64,000 nucleotides of DNA from CAZMFZ01 sp046152935 (lineage in GTDB: Bacteria > Bacteroidota > Bacteroidia > Cytophagales > UBA9547). Positions 44,692-54,057 of this stretch are shown here, in pieces. The position numbers and the translations under genes were made by a program. Numbering within the stretch: position 1 is the first letter of the stretch; the number at the start of each line of letters is the position of its first letter. The stretch lies in contig JBJXGB010000103.1 of the NCBI GenBank assembly GCA_046152935.1, positions 1 through 64,000 of the forward strand, in the 5' to 3' direction. Under the pieces are notes generated by a model. It saw nothing but the letters and a program-made list of their open reading frames with translations, was not told where the DNA came from and searched no databases.

Positions 44692-46176
44692 ATGAAGTTT
44701 TTACGTCTTTGTTTTTTTATCTTTTCACTTGTCTTCTCTTTCAAATCTTATACTCAGGTAAACCTCAAAACCTATTACGACAAAGAAAAATACTTATTGA
44801 AAGAAGATTTTTTTGTGAATGATAGAAAAGACCGGGTTTTGGATGGCCATTACTCAAGATATTTCCCCAAAGGGTCGCCTGAACTAATTGGCAGGTACAC
44901 AAAAGGAAAAAAGGATTCGGTGTTCTGCGAGTACCACGAAAATGGAAATCTAAAAACACAAATGGCGTTCAAAAACGGCAAAAAAAATGGCACTTTTTTT
45001 ATTTATTACGATGAAGGTACACCTTTCCAAAAAGGCATCTATAAAAATGATTCTCTTTTTGATACGCTCTACACGTATTTCCCAAACAAAATATTAAAAA
45101 TAAAAGCAAAATTTAACAGCGATCGCATAAATGGCGAAATGATTACAAATTATGAAACGGGAAATTTAAAGCAAATAGCTGATTATCAGAATAATACGCC
45201 TAATGGTGTTACTTTAGATTTCTACGAAGATGGAATCACATTGGCAGGCGAAACTTACTTTGTAGAAGGCAAACTGAATGGAAATTACAAAACATTTTAT
45301 ACCAATACCAACATCGAAACGGAAGGTACAAATACAAATGGCGTTAAAAATGGTATTTGTAAAAACTATTTTTCTACTGGCAAACTTGCCATGGAGGCCA
45401 ATTACAGCGAAGGTATTTTGAACGGAAAAGCCACTTCTTTCTTTGAATCTGGCTCTAAAATGGGCGAATTTTATTATACCAAGGGAACAAAAGAAGGCTA
45501 TTACACACTTTATTGGGAAAATGGAAATAAAAAAGAAGAAAATGTGGTGGATAATGAATCGCAAACTCAAAACAAGAAATTATATTTTCAATCTGGTATT
45601 TTGGCTGCAGTGCAGCAATGGGACGGCTTGAAAAAAACAGGTAGATGGAACTTTTACTATCGCTCTGGCAAAGACAGCATAGCTGAAAAATACCAAGAAA
45701 ATAAGATTTGGGGCGATCGGATTGTTTATTATCCTAATGGAAAAATGTATGAAAAACAGCTGTGGTTCAATGGTTTCAAGCAAGGAATTACGGCTCGATA
45801 CAATGAAAATGGCATCTTAAAGGCTGAATTTACATTCTCAAGAAACGATTTGAGAGGTTTGTCAAGAACCTATCACGACAACGGAAAATTGGAATCAGAA
45901 GGCAATTTAATTTTTGGAAAAAAATCGGGTGCTTGGAATTTTTATGACAAAACTGCCAGATTATCCAAAATAACCTACTATAGAATGGATAAACCACTGC
46001 GAAGTGAAATAATAGCCAAAAATAAAGACTTAAAACCTGCTAAAATCGAAAATGTTGAAACTTTGATAGCCCAACCTGTGCAAAACGTCAAACCCAAAAA
46101 CCAACCGTCAACTAAAAAGAAAAATGATGATAAAAAATTGTACCAATACAAGCCCAACCAACCTGGTCCCAAATAA
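44692..46176 (+). CDS. Secreted or periplasmic MORN-repeat (YwqK-like) protein
   Basis: A 494-residue protein with a signal peptide (LCFFIFSLVFSFKSYTQ) and about eighteen short beta-hairpin MORN_2-type repeats, recognised by the YxNGxxK pattern (FKNGKKNGTFFIYYDEG, YFPNKILKIKAKFN, NTNGVKNGICKNYFSTG, YYPNGKMYEKQLWFNGF). It ends in a Lys/Asn/Pro-rich tail (QPVQNVKPKNQPSTKKK). Databases often name such proteins 'YwqK family antitoxin', but nothing here suggests a toxin-antitoxin role. Likely a surface or periplasmic binding protein; ligand unknown. Confidence 0.75.
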   Translation: MKFLRLCFFIFSLVFSFKSYTQVNLKTYYDKEKYLLKEDFFVNDRKDRVLDGHYSRYFPKGSPELIGRYTKGKKDSVFCEYHENGNLKTQMAFKNGKKNGTFFIYYDEGTPFQKGIYKNDSLFDTLYTYFPNKILKIKAKFNSDRINGEMITNYETGNLKQIADYQNNTPNGVTLDFYEDGITLAGETYFVEGKLNGNYKTFYTNTNIETEGTNTNGVKNGICKNYFSTGKLAMEANYSEGILNGKATSFFESGSKMGEFYYTKGTKEGYYTLYWENGNKKEENVVDNESQTQNKKLYFQSGILAAVQQWDGLKKTGRWNFYYRSGKDSIAEKYQENKIWGDRIVYYPNGKMYEKQLWFNGFKQGITARYNENGILKAEFTFSRNDLRGLSRTYHDNGKLESEGNLIFGKKSGAWNFYDKTARLSKITYYRMDKPLRSEIIAKNKDLKPAKIENVETLIAQPVQNVKPKNQPSTKKKNDDKKLYQYKPNQPGPK

Positions 46177-46359
46177 GGAGATAAATCCCAAAATCCTATC
46201 CAACTTAGCTTCCTCATAAGAATTTTTATGGCGACTTGTAAAAAAGAAATTACCACAAGCAAACCATTGCCCAAAACCAGATTAAATCATGCATTTACAA
46301 AATTATCAAAATATTATTCTTAATTTTTAAAAAATGGTTAGCAATACAAAATATTATTC

Positions 46360-46367
46360 TACATTTG
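46360..46367 (+). promoter_or_regulatory. Candidate -7 box upstream of metY
   Basis: TACATTTG matches TAnnTTTG, 54 bases before the metY start; the -33 region is not TTTG. No SAM riboswitch structure is apparent in the leader. Confidence 0.35.
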
Positions 46368-46420
46368 ATACAAAATACACATTTAGCTGTTTTTGTACAA
46401 TCTTTTAAATATCTTGTAAA

Positions 46421-47716
46421 ATGAGCAATCTAAAATTTGAAACACTTCAACTTCATGCTGGGCAGGAAGTTGACCCAACTACACAATCTAGGGCGGTGCC
46501 TTTGTATCAAACTACTTCGTACCAATTCAAAAATTCTGAACATGGGGCGAATCTTTTTGGGCTTAAGGAATTTGGAAACATTTATACCCGTTTGATGAAT
46601 CCTACAACGGATGTTTTTGAAAAAAGAGTTGCAGCTTTGGAAGGTGGCGTGGCAGCATTGGCTACCGCTTCGGGGCAAGCTGCCCAATTCATTGCCATCA
46701 ATAATATTACCAAAACAGGCGACAACATTGTCTCTACTTCGTTTTTATATGGCGGTACGTACAACCAATTTAAAGTCCAGTTCAAAACGATTGGTGTGGA
46801 AGTTCGTTTTGCGAATGGCGATGATGCAGAAAGTTTCGATAAATTGATTGATGACAAAACCAAAGCTATTTACCTCGAAACTATAGGAAATCCTGGCTTC
46901 AATATCCCTGATTTTGAGGCAATTGCGGCAGTAGCAAAAAAACACGATATTCCTTTAATAGTCGATAATACTTTCGGAACTGGCGGCTATTTGTTTCGCC
47001 CACTAGAACATGGAGCAAATGTTGTCGTGGAATCTGCCACAAAATGGATAGGTGGGCACGGCACAAGCATAGGCGGAATAATTGTAGATGGAGGCAATTT
47101 CAATTGGGGAAATGGTAAATTTCCGCAGTTTTCTGAGCCATCAGAGGGCTATCATGGCTTGGTCTATTGGGATGTATTTAGCCCACATGGGCCAATTGGA
47201 GCAAATATCGCATTCATTATTCGTGCAAGAGTCGAAGGTTTGAGAGATTGGGGACCAGCCATTAGTCCATTCAATTCTTGGCAATTGATTCAGGGGCTTG
47301 AAACGCTGTCTTTGCGCGTTGACAGAGCAGTAAGCAATGCGCTAGATTTGGCCAAATGGCTTGAAAAACATCCAAAAGTAGCAAGTGTAAACTATCCAGG
47401 TTTGGAAAGCAGCAAATACCATTCACTTGCCAAAAAATATTTAAAGCGTGGTTTTGGAGCTGTATTGAGCTTTGAAATAAAAGGTGGTAGAGAAACTGGA
47501 ACTAAATTTGTAGATAGTCTGAAATTGGTGAGCCACTTAGCAAACGTAGGCGATTCAAAAACTTTGATTATTCACCCAGCAAGCACCACGCATTCGCAAC
47601 TATCTGAAAAAGAACAAATTACTACTGGCGTTACACCAGGTTTGTTGCGAATTTCAGTCGGTACCGAGCACATAGACGACATAAAAGCCGATTTGGAACA
47701 GGCTTTTGGATTGTAA
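46421..47716 (+). CDS. metY: O-acetylhomoserine sulfhydrylase
   Basis: A 431-residue PLP enzyme that adds sulfide to O-acetylhomoserine to give homocysteine. Signatures: FETLQLHAGQEVDPTT, RAVPLYQTTSYQF, RLMNPTTDVFEKRVA, ALEGGVAALATASGQAAQF, TSFLYGGTYNQF, VDNTFGTGGYLFRP and the PLP lysine in VESATKWIGGHGTS. Length fits MetY rather than the shorter cystathionine gamma-synthases. No homoserine O-acetyltransferase gene is adjacent, so the pathway is split. A terminator follows. Confidence 0.95.
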   Translation: MSNLKFETLQLHAGQEVDPTTQSRAVPLYQTTSYQFKNSEHGANLFGLKEFGNIYTRLMNPTTDVFEKRVAALEGGVAALATASGQAAQFIAINNITKTGDNIVSTSFLYGGTYNQFKVQFKTIGVEVRFANGDDAESFDKLIDDKTKAIYLETIGNPGFNIPDFEAIAAVAKKHDIPLIVDNTFGTGGYLFRPLEHGANVVVESATKWIGGHGTSIGGIIVDGGNFNWGNGKFPQFSEPSEGYHGLVYWDVFSPHGPIGANIAFIIRARVEGLRDWGPAISPFNSWQLIQGLETLSLRVDRAVSNALDLAKWLEKHPKVASVNYPGLESSKYHSLAKKYLKRGFGAVLSFEIKGGRETGTKFVDSLKLVSHLANVGDSKTLIIHPASTTHSQLSEKEQITTGVTPGLLRISVGTEHIDDIKADLEQAFGL

Positions 47717-47732
47717 TAGAATTAATAATACC

Positions 47733-47770
47733 AAAACGGCCACAATATTCCATTTGTGGCCGTTTTTTTT
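47733..47770 (+). terminator. Terminator after metY
   Basis: AAAACGGCCACAA and TTGTGGCCGTTTT form a 13-bp perfect stem with an 8-base loop, followed by TTTT. Confidence 0.88.
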
Positions 47771-47892
47771 CGATATTCGTATTTTTTCGTCACTCACCAA
47801 TTGCCACTCCCAACCAAATCAATTAGCCTACAGAAGATTTATTTTTTTAATAATGTTGCCATTAGCAATGAATAAAAGTATCTGATTATGCC

Positions 47893-48429
47893 TTATTTAA
47901 CAAACTTTTCATTGTAGGCCTTTATCGACTCTTCAATTATTTCTAAGGCATATTTTTTGTTGTAAAACGCCTCTACGATCACTTCTTTGTGTTCGGCTTT
48001 CTTATAATCTTCAAAAAATCTACGAATTTCGCCCAGCATGTGCGGAGGCAATTCTTCAATATCATTCACATAATTTACAGCCATATCGTTTTTGGCAACG
48101 GCTATTATTTTATCATCTCTTTCATTCCCATCTATCATTTGCATTACGCCTATTACTTTTGCTTCGATCAGACACATAGGTACTACATCTTCCGAACATA
48201 AGACCAAAATGTCCAACGGATCTTGGTCATCGCAATAGGTTTTTGGTATAAAACCATAATTTGCTGGATAATGAACAGAAGAATATAGAATACGATCCAA
48301 TTTCAAAAGACCACTTTCTTTGTCGAGCTCGTATTTGGCTTTGCTCCCTTTGGGAATTTCGATGATGGCCTGCACTATTTCTGGAGCATTTTCTCCGAAA
48401 CTCACATCGTGCCAAGGGTTAAAATTCAT
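47893..48429 (-). CDS. ppa: Soluble inorganic pyrophosphatase
   Basis: A 178-residue family I pyrophosphatase that hydrolyses PPi to phosphate in the cytoplasm, pulling biosynthetic reactions. The active-site regions are EIPKGSKAKYELDKESGLL, YSSVHYPANYGFIPKTYC and DQDPLDILVLCSEDV with the metal-binding acidic residues. Its -7-like TAGCTTTG lies about 45 bases upstream. Together with hppA at 31 kb the cell has both a soluble and an ion-pumping pyrophosphatase. Confidence 0.96.
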   Translation of the reverse strand: MNFNPWHDVSFGENAPEIVQAIIEIPKGSKAKYELDKESGLLKLDRILYSSVHYPANYGFIPKTYCDDQDPLDILVLCSEDVVPMCLIEAKVIGVMQMIDGNERDDKIIAVAKNDMAVNYVNDIEELPPHMLGEIRRFFEDYKKAEHKEVIVEAFYNKKYALEIIEESIKAYNEKFVK

Positions 48430-48474
48430 AGTAATGATGCTAAAAGTTATGAGATGACTTGTTAATAAATATCA

Positions 48475-48482
48475 CAAAGCTA
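48475..48482 (-). promoter_or_regulatory. Candidate -7 box of ppa
   Basis: On the minus strand TAGCTTTG matches TAnnTTTG; the -33 box is poor at 19 bases. Confidence 0.35.
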
Positions 48483-48620
48483 GTGCAAATTCGCTGCAAA
48501 TTTTAAAAATTGCATACGTATTTTTGGCACTTAATTAGAGGCGGCATTGTTTGATTTGTAACTCGAACTTTTAGGGTAGAGATTTTTGGAGAATAGCATT
48601 GTAAATAATTAGCCGAACAA

Positions 48621-49022
48621 ATGAAAATCGTTTCCAAAACACAATTCCAGGCATTTATTGGTCAGAAATGCCCGCAATGCCGAAAAGGCAATATGTTCAA
48701 ATCATCTACTTACAATCTTTTGCATTTTGGCGATGCAAATACAAACTGCCCTCATTGCAATTTGTATTTCGAGCGTGAGCCAGGATTTTTTACTGGAGCC
48801 ATGTATTTCAGCTATGCCATAAATGTTGCAATTATTGCCGTAGCAGGTGTAGGAATACAGTTTTTTTTCAATCCTGATATTTATGTTTTGGTTGGATGTG
48901 TATCATTTGCCACACTTTTGGCCATGCCGTTCACATTTCGATATTCTCGCATGATGATGATGTATTTATTTTCAGGAGTAGATTTTGACGAATCGAAAGC
49001 TGAAAAAGAAGTCTTAGTTTAA
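48621..49022 (+). CDS. DUF983 family membrane protein
   Basis: A 133-residue protein starting with two CPxC-type zinc-ribbon motifs (KCPQCRKGNMF and NCPHCNLYF), followed by EREPGFFTGAMYFSYAI and two transmembrane helices. This is the DUF983 family. Its function is unproved, but the family often sits with cytochrome oxidase genes; here an oxidase subunit III gene follows 56 bases downstream on the same strand. Inference: a role in oxidase assembly. Confidence 0.85.
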   Translation: MKIVSKTQFQAFIGQKCPQCRKGNMFKSSTYNLLHFGDANTNCPHCNLYFEREPGFFTGAMYFSYAINVAIIAVAGVGIQFFFNPDIYVLVGCVSFATLLAMPFTFRYSRMMMMYLFSGVDFDESKAEKEVLV

Positions 49023-49078
49023 ACTTTTAGTGCTCGTTATCGATTATTTGATAATTAAATGAAGAGAGACTAAAAAGC

Positions 49079-49696
49079 ATGTCAAGCAAAAACAGTGCAT
49101 ATCCTGGCGATCCGCAATGGATTGAAGATTTAAGAAGGCTGCATCCATTCAAACTTTTTATTTACATTTCCATTATTGGCATTGTTATTTTATTTGGTTT
49201 TTTGGGATTTGGCTTTGCCGTCACCAACAATTTGCAACACAATTATCTCCCAAAATATTTTACTTTCAGCACATTGTGCATTCTATTTTCGAGTTTTACG
49301 ATGTCGAAAAGTTTGCAAACCTATAAAGTAGACAACCCAAAGCTACTTAACAGATATTTGGCAGCGACTTTCTTATTAGGTCTTTTATTTATCGCTTTTC
49401 AAATGCAAGGTTGGAAGGAGTTGATGGATAAGGGAATATTTTTTAGCGGAAATGTAACAGGTTCGTACATATATTTACTTTCAGGCTTGCACCTCGTCCA
49501 TTTTTTTGGCGGCTTTATCTTTTTTCTATTCGTATATTTTAGGGCTTTTGCAGCCTATCGCGACCCTGTTAAAAATTTATTATACGTTACAGATCCTTAC
49601 GAATACATGCTTTTGGATTTGCTAGGCATTTATTGGCATTTGATGGATTTACTGTGGGTTGCACTTTATCTGTTATTCCTCTTTTTTTCAATCTGA
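49079..49696 (+). CDS. Cytochrome c oxidase subunit III-like protein
   Basis: A 205-residue, five-helix membrane protein of the heme-copper oxidase subunit III family, with LRRLHPFKLFIYIS, TGSYIYLLSGLHLVHFFGG and YWHLMDLLWVALYLLF, where the last His/Trp/Leu are typical. It is shorter than seven-helix subunit III and lacks subunits I, II and assembly genes next to it. It therefore could supply the third subunit of an oxidase encoded elsewhere, or be a stand-alone paralogue. DUF983 precedes it. Confidence 0.85.
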   Translation: MSSKNSAYPGDPQWIEDLRRLHPFKLFIYISIIGIVILFGFLGFGFAVTNNLQHNYLPKYFTFSTLCILFSSFTMSKSLQTYKVDNPKLLNRYLAATFLLGLLFIAFQMQGWKELMDKGIFFSGNVTGSYIYLLSGLHLVHFFGGFIFFLFVYFRAFAAYRDPVKNLLYVTDPYEYMLLDLLGIYWHLMDLLWVALYLLFLFFSI

Positions 49697-49805
49697 TACA
49701 ATTTTCACCGTTCCTCCAAATGCTAATTTTATAAAAAAACTATTTTTTATTGTATCTTAAATCCAAAACACTTCCTACATTCGTAAGTATATCAACACAA
49801 ATCTT

Positions 49806-50357
49806 GTGAAGCTTTATAAACTAAAATTAACAGAAGAAGAGCTCGTTTCAAAACTCAAAAAAAGAGACAAAACTGCTTTTTCTGCCTTGTACGATAGTTA
49901 CTCTGATGCCCTTTATGGAATTATTCTAAAAATAGTGCGTACCGATCCGCCCGCAGAAGACGTAATGCAGGAGGCTTTTGTCAAAATTTGGCGTAAAATA
50001 GACGATTTCAACCCTGAGAAAGGCACTATATTTACCTGGATGCTAAATATTTCTCGAAATACGGGGATCGATACCACAAGATCTGAAAACTATAAAAAAT
50101 CGGCTGCGGCCTATGATGTGGTTGAAAACACCAAAAAAATTGATGCTTTTAGAAATGAGACCTACAAAACAGACCATATTGGCGTTAAAGAAATAGTAGA
50201 AAGATTGAAGCCAGAACATAAAGAAATTATTGATTTGATATATTTCAACGGATTTACACAATCTGAAGTGGCCGAACACCTACAAATGCCTTTGGGAACT
50301 GTAAAAACAAGGGTAAAGCTTGCAATGAATCATTTAAGAGAAACTTTTGCTGATTAA
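49806..50357 (+). CDS. ECF-type RNA polymerase sigma factor
   Basis: A 183-residue extracytoplasmic-function sigma factor. Region 2 is at residues 20-95 (FSALYDSYSDALYGIILKIV, PAEDVMQEAFVKIW) and region 4 at about 120-180 (IDLIYFNGFTQSEVAEHLQM, LGTVKTRVKLAMNHL). The start is GTG; no ATG fits. It is followed 3 bases downstream by a RskA-like anti-sigma factor, so the pair is an operon and the anti-sigma factor is its likely inhibitor. The signal and targets are unknown. Confidence 0.92.
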   Translation: MKLYKLKLTEEELVSKLKKRDKTAFSALYDSYSDALYGIILKIVRTDPPAEDVMQEAFVKIWRKIDDFNPEKGTIFTWMLNISRNTGIDTTRSENYKKSAAAYDVVENTKKIDAFRNETYKTDHIGVKEIVERLKPEHKEIIDLIYFNGFTQSEVAEHLQMPLGTVKTRVKLAMNHLRETFAD

Positions 50358-50360
50358 ATT

Positions 50361-51149
50361 ATGGATACGTCAACACTTATTGCCTCTGGAATAATAGAAA
50401 ACTACACCCTTGGTTTGGCCACTGATGATGAAATGCAATTGGTAGAACAATCTGCCAACGCATCGGAAGAAGTTTTTAAAATATTGGCTCAAAATCAGAT
50501 CGCTTTAGAAAAATATGCGTATGCTTACGAAATTCAAACACCAACCACTCTAAAGAACAAAATTTTTAACCAAATTAACATGGATAACCAAACAAAAGAG
50601 ATTGAATTGAAACCGGTATCACCAATCAAAACATGGTGGGTAGCTGCCTCACTTATTATTTCAGCTTCAAGTTTATTGGGTAATGTTTATTTAGGATCTC
50701 AAACTGAAACTTTAAAGACGCAATTATCGCAAATTACCAAAACCAACAATCGACTTACGTATGAAAATCTTATCAACAGAGCCAATTACAGAAGTGCCTC
50801 AGAGCAACTCTCTCTTTTGCACAAACATGGCAATAAAACCACCCATTTGGAAGGTTTAGACTTGGCAAAAGAAGCTTCAGCGATGATTTATTGGAACTCT
50901 GAAAGTAAAGATTTATTCGTCTCGATCGATAATTTGCCAAAACTGCCGGCAGGAAAGCAGTACCAATTGTGGGCTATGGCAGACGGAAAACCAGTAAATG
51001 CAGGATTATTGGCACTAGAATTTCAAAATAATTCACTTATCAAAATGAACGATGTAGCCAATGCACAGGCTTTTGCCATTTCTCTTGAAAAAATAGGAGG
51101 TTCAGCAACACCAGACATGAAAGCAATATACGTTTTAGGAACAATTTAG
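50361..51149 (+). CDS. RskA-like anti-sigma factor
   Basis: A 262-residue, single-span membrane protein. An N-terminal cytoplasmic part (residues 1-85, ENYTLGLATDDEMQLVEQSA) binds the sigma factor in this family; no clear zinc-binding HxxxCxxC is present. One transmembrane helix (about 90-110, WWVAASLIISASSLLG) leads to a coiled-coil and a C-terminal RskA domain outside the cytoplasm (LPKLPAGKQYQLWAMADGK, ISLEKIGGSATPDM). It would hold the sigma factor inactive until proteolysis. It sits directly downstream of the sigma gene. Confidence 0.88.
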   Translation: MDTSTLIASGIIENYTLGLATDDEMQLVEQSANASEEVFKILAQNQIALEKYAYAYEIQTPTTLKNKIFNQINMDNQTKEIELKPVSPIKTWWVAASLIISASSLLGNVYLGSQTETLKTQLSQITKTNNRLTYENLINRANYRSASEQLSLLHKHGNKTTHLEGLDLAKEASAMIYWNSESKDLFVSIDNLPKLPAGKQYQLWAMADGKPVNAGLLALEFQNNSLIKMNDVANAQAFAISLEKIGGSATPDMKAIYVLGTI

Positions 51150-51204
51150 AAATTACGCAAAACTTTTTCTTAATATATTAGACTGGTTTAATCCAAATGC
51201 AAAG

Positions 51205-51852
51205 TCAATCTAATATTTTTATTTCAAATGCAAATTTTACAAGCCCCACTAAAGTTTTGGTGTTTGTTTTCCTAAATATATTCTTTCGATGGGTTTCGAC
51301 CGTATGTTCACTGATAAAGAGCGCATCGGCTATTTTTTGGTTTGAATATTCTTTAATGATAAGTTTAATAATTTCTATTTCACGAGGTGTAAGATCAAAT
51401 ATTTTTGCGTCTTCCTTCTTGATTTCTTTGTATGTCATCAAATTAGAGATCAAAATATCGGAAACCTCTCGACTGTAATATATGCCCTTTGCCATTACTA
51501 CTTTTATGGCATCCAGCAGCTCTTTTCTATCCGTATTTTTGAGAATGTACCCCGCTGCACCAGCATCGAGTGCTTGCTGAATGCTTCCTAAGGCATTGTT
51601 CATTGATAAAATAATCACTTTTGTATAAGGAAACTCGGCTTTTATTTTTTCAGTAAGCTCAATGCCGTTCATTCCCGGCAGGTTAATATCGATGAGTGCT
51701 AAATCGATCTGCGTTTCGTCTAAGACTTTCAAGGCCTCATTGGCATGGAGGCAAGTATAAATTTCATCAAACTCTTTGCCATTTTTAAGTATGGATTTGA
51801 GGCCATCAAGCATTATTTGGTGGTCGTCACACAGTAAAATTTTCAATCCCAT
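51205..51852 (-). CDS. NarL/LuxR-family response regulator
   Basis: A 215-residue regulator with an N-terminal receiver (LLCDDHQIMLDGLKSIL, phospho-Asp in IDINLPGMNGIEL, Lys in YILKNTDRKEL) and a C-terminal LuxR helix-turn-helix (LTPREIEIIKLIIKEYSNQK, SEHTVETHRKNIFRK). It is encoded downstream of the 7TMR-DISM kinase on the same strand with a 125-base gap, and is its likely partner. It binds DNA when phosphorylated; target genes cannot be read here. Confidence 0.92.
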   Translation of the reverse strand: MGLKILLCDDHQIMLDGLKSILKNGKEFDEIYTCLHANEALKVLDETQIDLALIDINLPGMNGIELTEKIKAEFPYTKVIILSMNNALGSIQQALDAGAAGYILKNTDRKELLDAIKVVMAKGIYYSREVSDILISNLMTYKEIKKEDAKIFDLTPREIEIIKLIIKEYSNQKIADALFISEHTVETHRKNIFRKTNTKTLVGLVKFAFEIKILD

Positions 51853-51977
51853 TATTTGTCATAGTTATTTGTTAGCAAGGCAACAGATTCAAGCTCAGTA
51901 CTCGTAAAGTAAGAATAATGTTTCTTAAAAATTTGAAAATGTTTCAAGATTTATCATTCAACTCGAAAAAACCAACT

Positions 51978-53912
51978 TTAATCTAAAACCTGATGGTGTT
52001 GCAAATTCAAATTGATGTTGTACATAGTTCCTTTGCCTGGCGAAGCATCAATATGCACTTCTCCTTTTAAGTATTCAATTCTCGATATGATATTTCTAAT
52101 ACCCATTCCGTTTGATCCCTTGTGTATTAGCGCCATATCAAACCCTATTCCGTTGTCTTCAATCAGCAAAACCATTTTTTCATCTTCCAAAAAAAGTTGT
52201 ATGTACACATCGGTAGCGTGCGAATGCCGAATAGCATTGTGAACAATTTCTTGAATAATACGATACAAAGTGGTTTGTACTTGCGGCAAAAGATCGGGTT
52301 CGAAATCTAAGTTTTGAAAGTGCAATCGTATTTTTTTTGCATTATTTATCTTTCTACAAAAATCTTTTAAGGCAGCCATCAAACCAAATTGCACTACGGT
52401 GTTAGGCATCAAATTATGAGAAATATTGCGAACTTCTCTGCAAGAGTCATCCACCAAAGCCACAATGCTTCTTACTACCTCTGCAGCCTCTTTGTTTCGC
52501 TTATCTACCCAATGTTCTAGAGAAGAAAGATTGAGTTTCACAACTGAAAGCAATTGGCCAATTCCGTCATGCAACTCGAAAGCAAGCCTTTTTCGCTCAT
52601 TCTCTTCCCCTTGAATTACTGCCCCAAACGCTTTTATCTGCTCATCGTTTAGCCGTTGTAAAAGCACGGCATTTTCTTCTAATTGCACAATTGTCTCCCT
52701 TTGTGCCTGTTGTTTTTCAACCCTCAACACATTTATTCGATCTGCCAACGCAAACGACAAAAACAATAGTTCCAAAATAGTACCAATCTGAGTACTATAA
52801 GTAGCAAAAAAATTAAATGGTGTAAAGCCCAAACTCGCCAATGCATACATGATTCCGCCAAAAGCAATGCACGACCAGCCAACAATCATAAATTTTGCAG
52901 ACGAAACCCCTTGTGTATAGGCACTAAATATGGCGTACATTATGCACGGTATCACGCCACACATACACAAAACAATAAAAAAAGGCAAATTGTACTTTAA
53001 CGGGATAAATATACATGCTACTATTTCCGCAACGGCAATACATTTAATCGAATAGAAGATGTTTTTAACGAATTTAGGGTGATGGACATTTCCAGAAAAA
53101 GCTTGCATAAATTGTAATATAAACAGAATTTCTAGGCTCAAAAATACCCCTCCCATCTTATTAGAAATTGTGGGCAAGTCTTTCATTAAATATTGATTGA
53201 ACCAACCACCTAGCTCAAATTGAAAAAGCAAGGCAGAAAAAATGTACAAGACATAATACAAATAGCTTACATCAAATATTACTAAATATAAAAAAAGATT
53301 ATACAAACCCATGATGAGAATACAACCAAAATATATGCCCTCAATCATCTGCAATCGGTAATGGTGATCGAAATAGCTATTGTAATCGGCTAATACCATA
53401 TTGAAATCAACCGCATCTTCAGAGGCTATTCTGACGAATATTTGGTAAGTACTATTTGACTTCAAGGGCAAATTAAATATAAAGTACCTGTTGTCGTATT
53501 CGCGGGTAGAAAATGGGCGAGAATTGCCTGTTTTATTCGATTTGACAACTTCACCATTGGCATCAACCAAATAGAAATCGAGGTAATTAATTGTGGTATT
53601 TTCGCACGCCAAAACGAAAGCGTTGCCAATCGAATCAGTGTCGATATTTAATTTAAACCAATACGCTGAGGGCGAATATCCAAAATTGTTTTTATGTTTT
53701 GGAGAAAATATCAAACTATTAGGCGCAGCCAAAAAATCATCTATCGTTAAATTCCCCTTTTTATCTTCAAAAAAAAGGCCTTGTTGGTGTACCAAATCAT
53801 CAAATTGCGATTTCTTAATCTTTAAATTTGCATTTTGACTGGCAGCTGAACCTGGACTAGCGAAAAAAATATTGAGAAAGATACAGAACAGAACTAGTAT
53901 TTTGAAGTTCAT
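51978..53912 (-). CDS. 7TMR-DISM sensor histidine kinase (HisKA_3)
   Basis: A 644-residue kinase with a signal peptide, a periplasmic 7TMR-DISMED2-type beta-sandwich (about 25-170, FGYSPSAYWFKLNI, TYQIFVRI), seven transmembrane helices (about 180-385), a coiled coil and a cytoplasmic HisKA_3 domain with the His in LAFELHDGIGQLLSVVK. The ATPase domain has IRHSHATDV, LIEDNGIGFD and NGMGIRNIISRIE. In this family the extracellular domain binds small ligands or carbohydrates. Its NarL partner follows. It is divergent from the giant multi-PAS kinase gene. Confidence 0.92.
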   Translation of the reverse strand: MNFKILVLFCIFLNIFFASPGSAASQNANLKIKKSQFDDLVHQQGLFFEDKKGNLTIDDFLAAPNSLIFSPKHKNNFGYSPSAYWFKLNIDTDSIGNAFVLACENTTINYLDFYLVDANGEVVKSNKTGNSRPFSTREYDNRYFIFNLPLKSNSTYQIFVRIASEDAVDFNMVLADYNSYFDHHYRLQMIEGIYFGCILIMGLYNLFLYLVIFDVSYLYYVLYIFSALLFQFELGGWFNQYLMKDLPTISNKMGGVFLSLEILFILQFMQAFSGNVHHPKFVKNIFYSIKCIAVAEIVACIFIPLKYNLPFFIVLCMCGVIPCIMYAIFSAYTQGVSSAKFMIVGWSCIAFGGIMYALASLGFTPFNFFATYSTQIGTILELLFLSFALADRINVLRVEKQQAQRETIVQLEENAVLLQRLNDEQIKAFGAVIQGEENERKRLAFELHDGIGQLLSVVKLNLSSLEHWVDKRNKEAAEVVRSIVALVDDSCREVRNISHNLMPNTVVQFGLMAALKDFCRKINNAKKIRLHFQNLDFEPDLLPQVQTTLYRIIQEIVHNAIRHSHATDVYIQLFLEDEKMVLLIEDNGIGFDMALIHKGSNGMGIRNIISRIEYLKGEVHIDASPGKGTMYNINLNLQHHQVLD

Positions 53913-54057
53913 TAAATAAGAATAATTTCTTGCCTTTATAAACAGATAAATAAAGATAGATGCAACTTATTGATTCATATCAAAATAAATATTAGCATCT
54001 TACCACTTAGATTGCTATTTTGTATACTTATATGAATCTCAAATTTCAGCAAAATAT

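Noticed and set aside
44692..46176. Antitoxin function implied by the YwqK family name
   Set aside because: No toxin gene is adjacent and the protein has a signal peptide; only the MORN repeats are shared.
46300..46420. SAM riboswitch upstream of metY
   Set aside because: The leader is AT-rich and lacks the stems and conserved bases of known SAM riboswitches.
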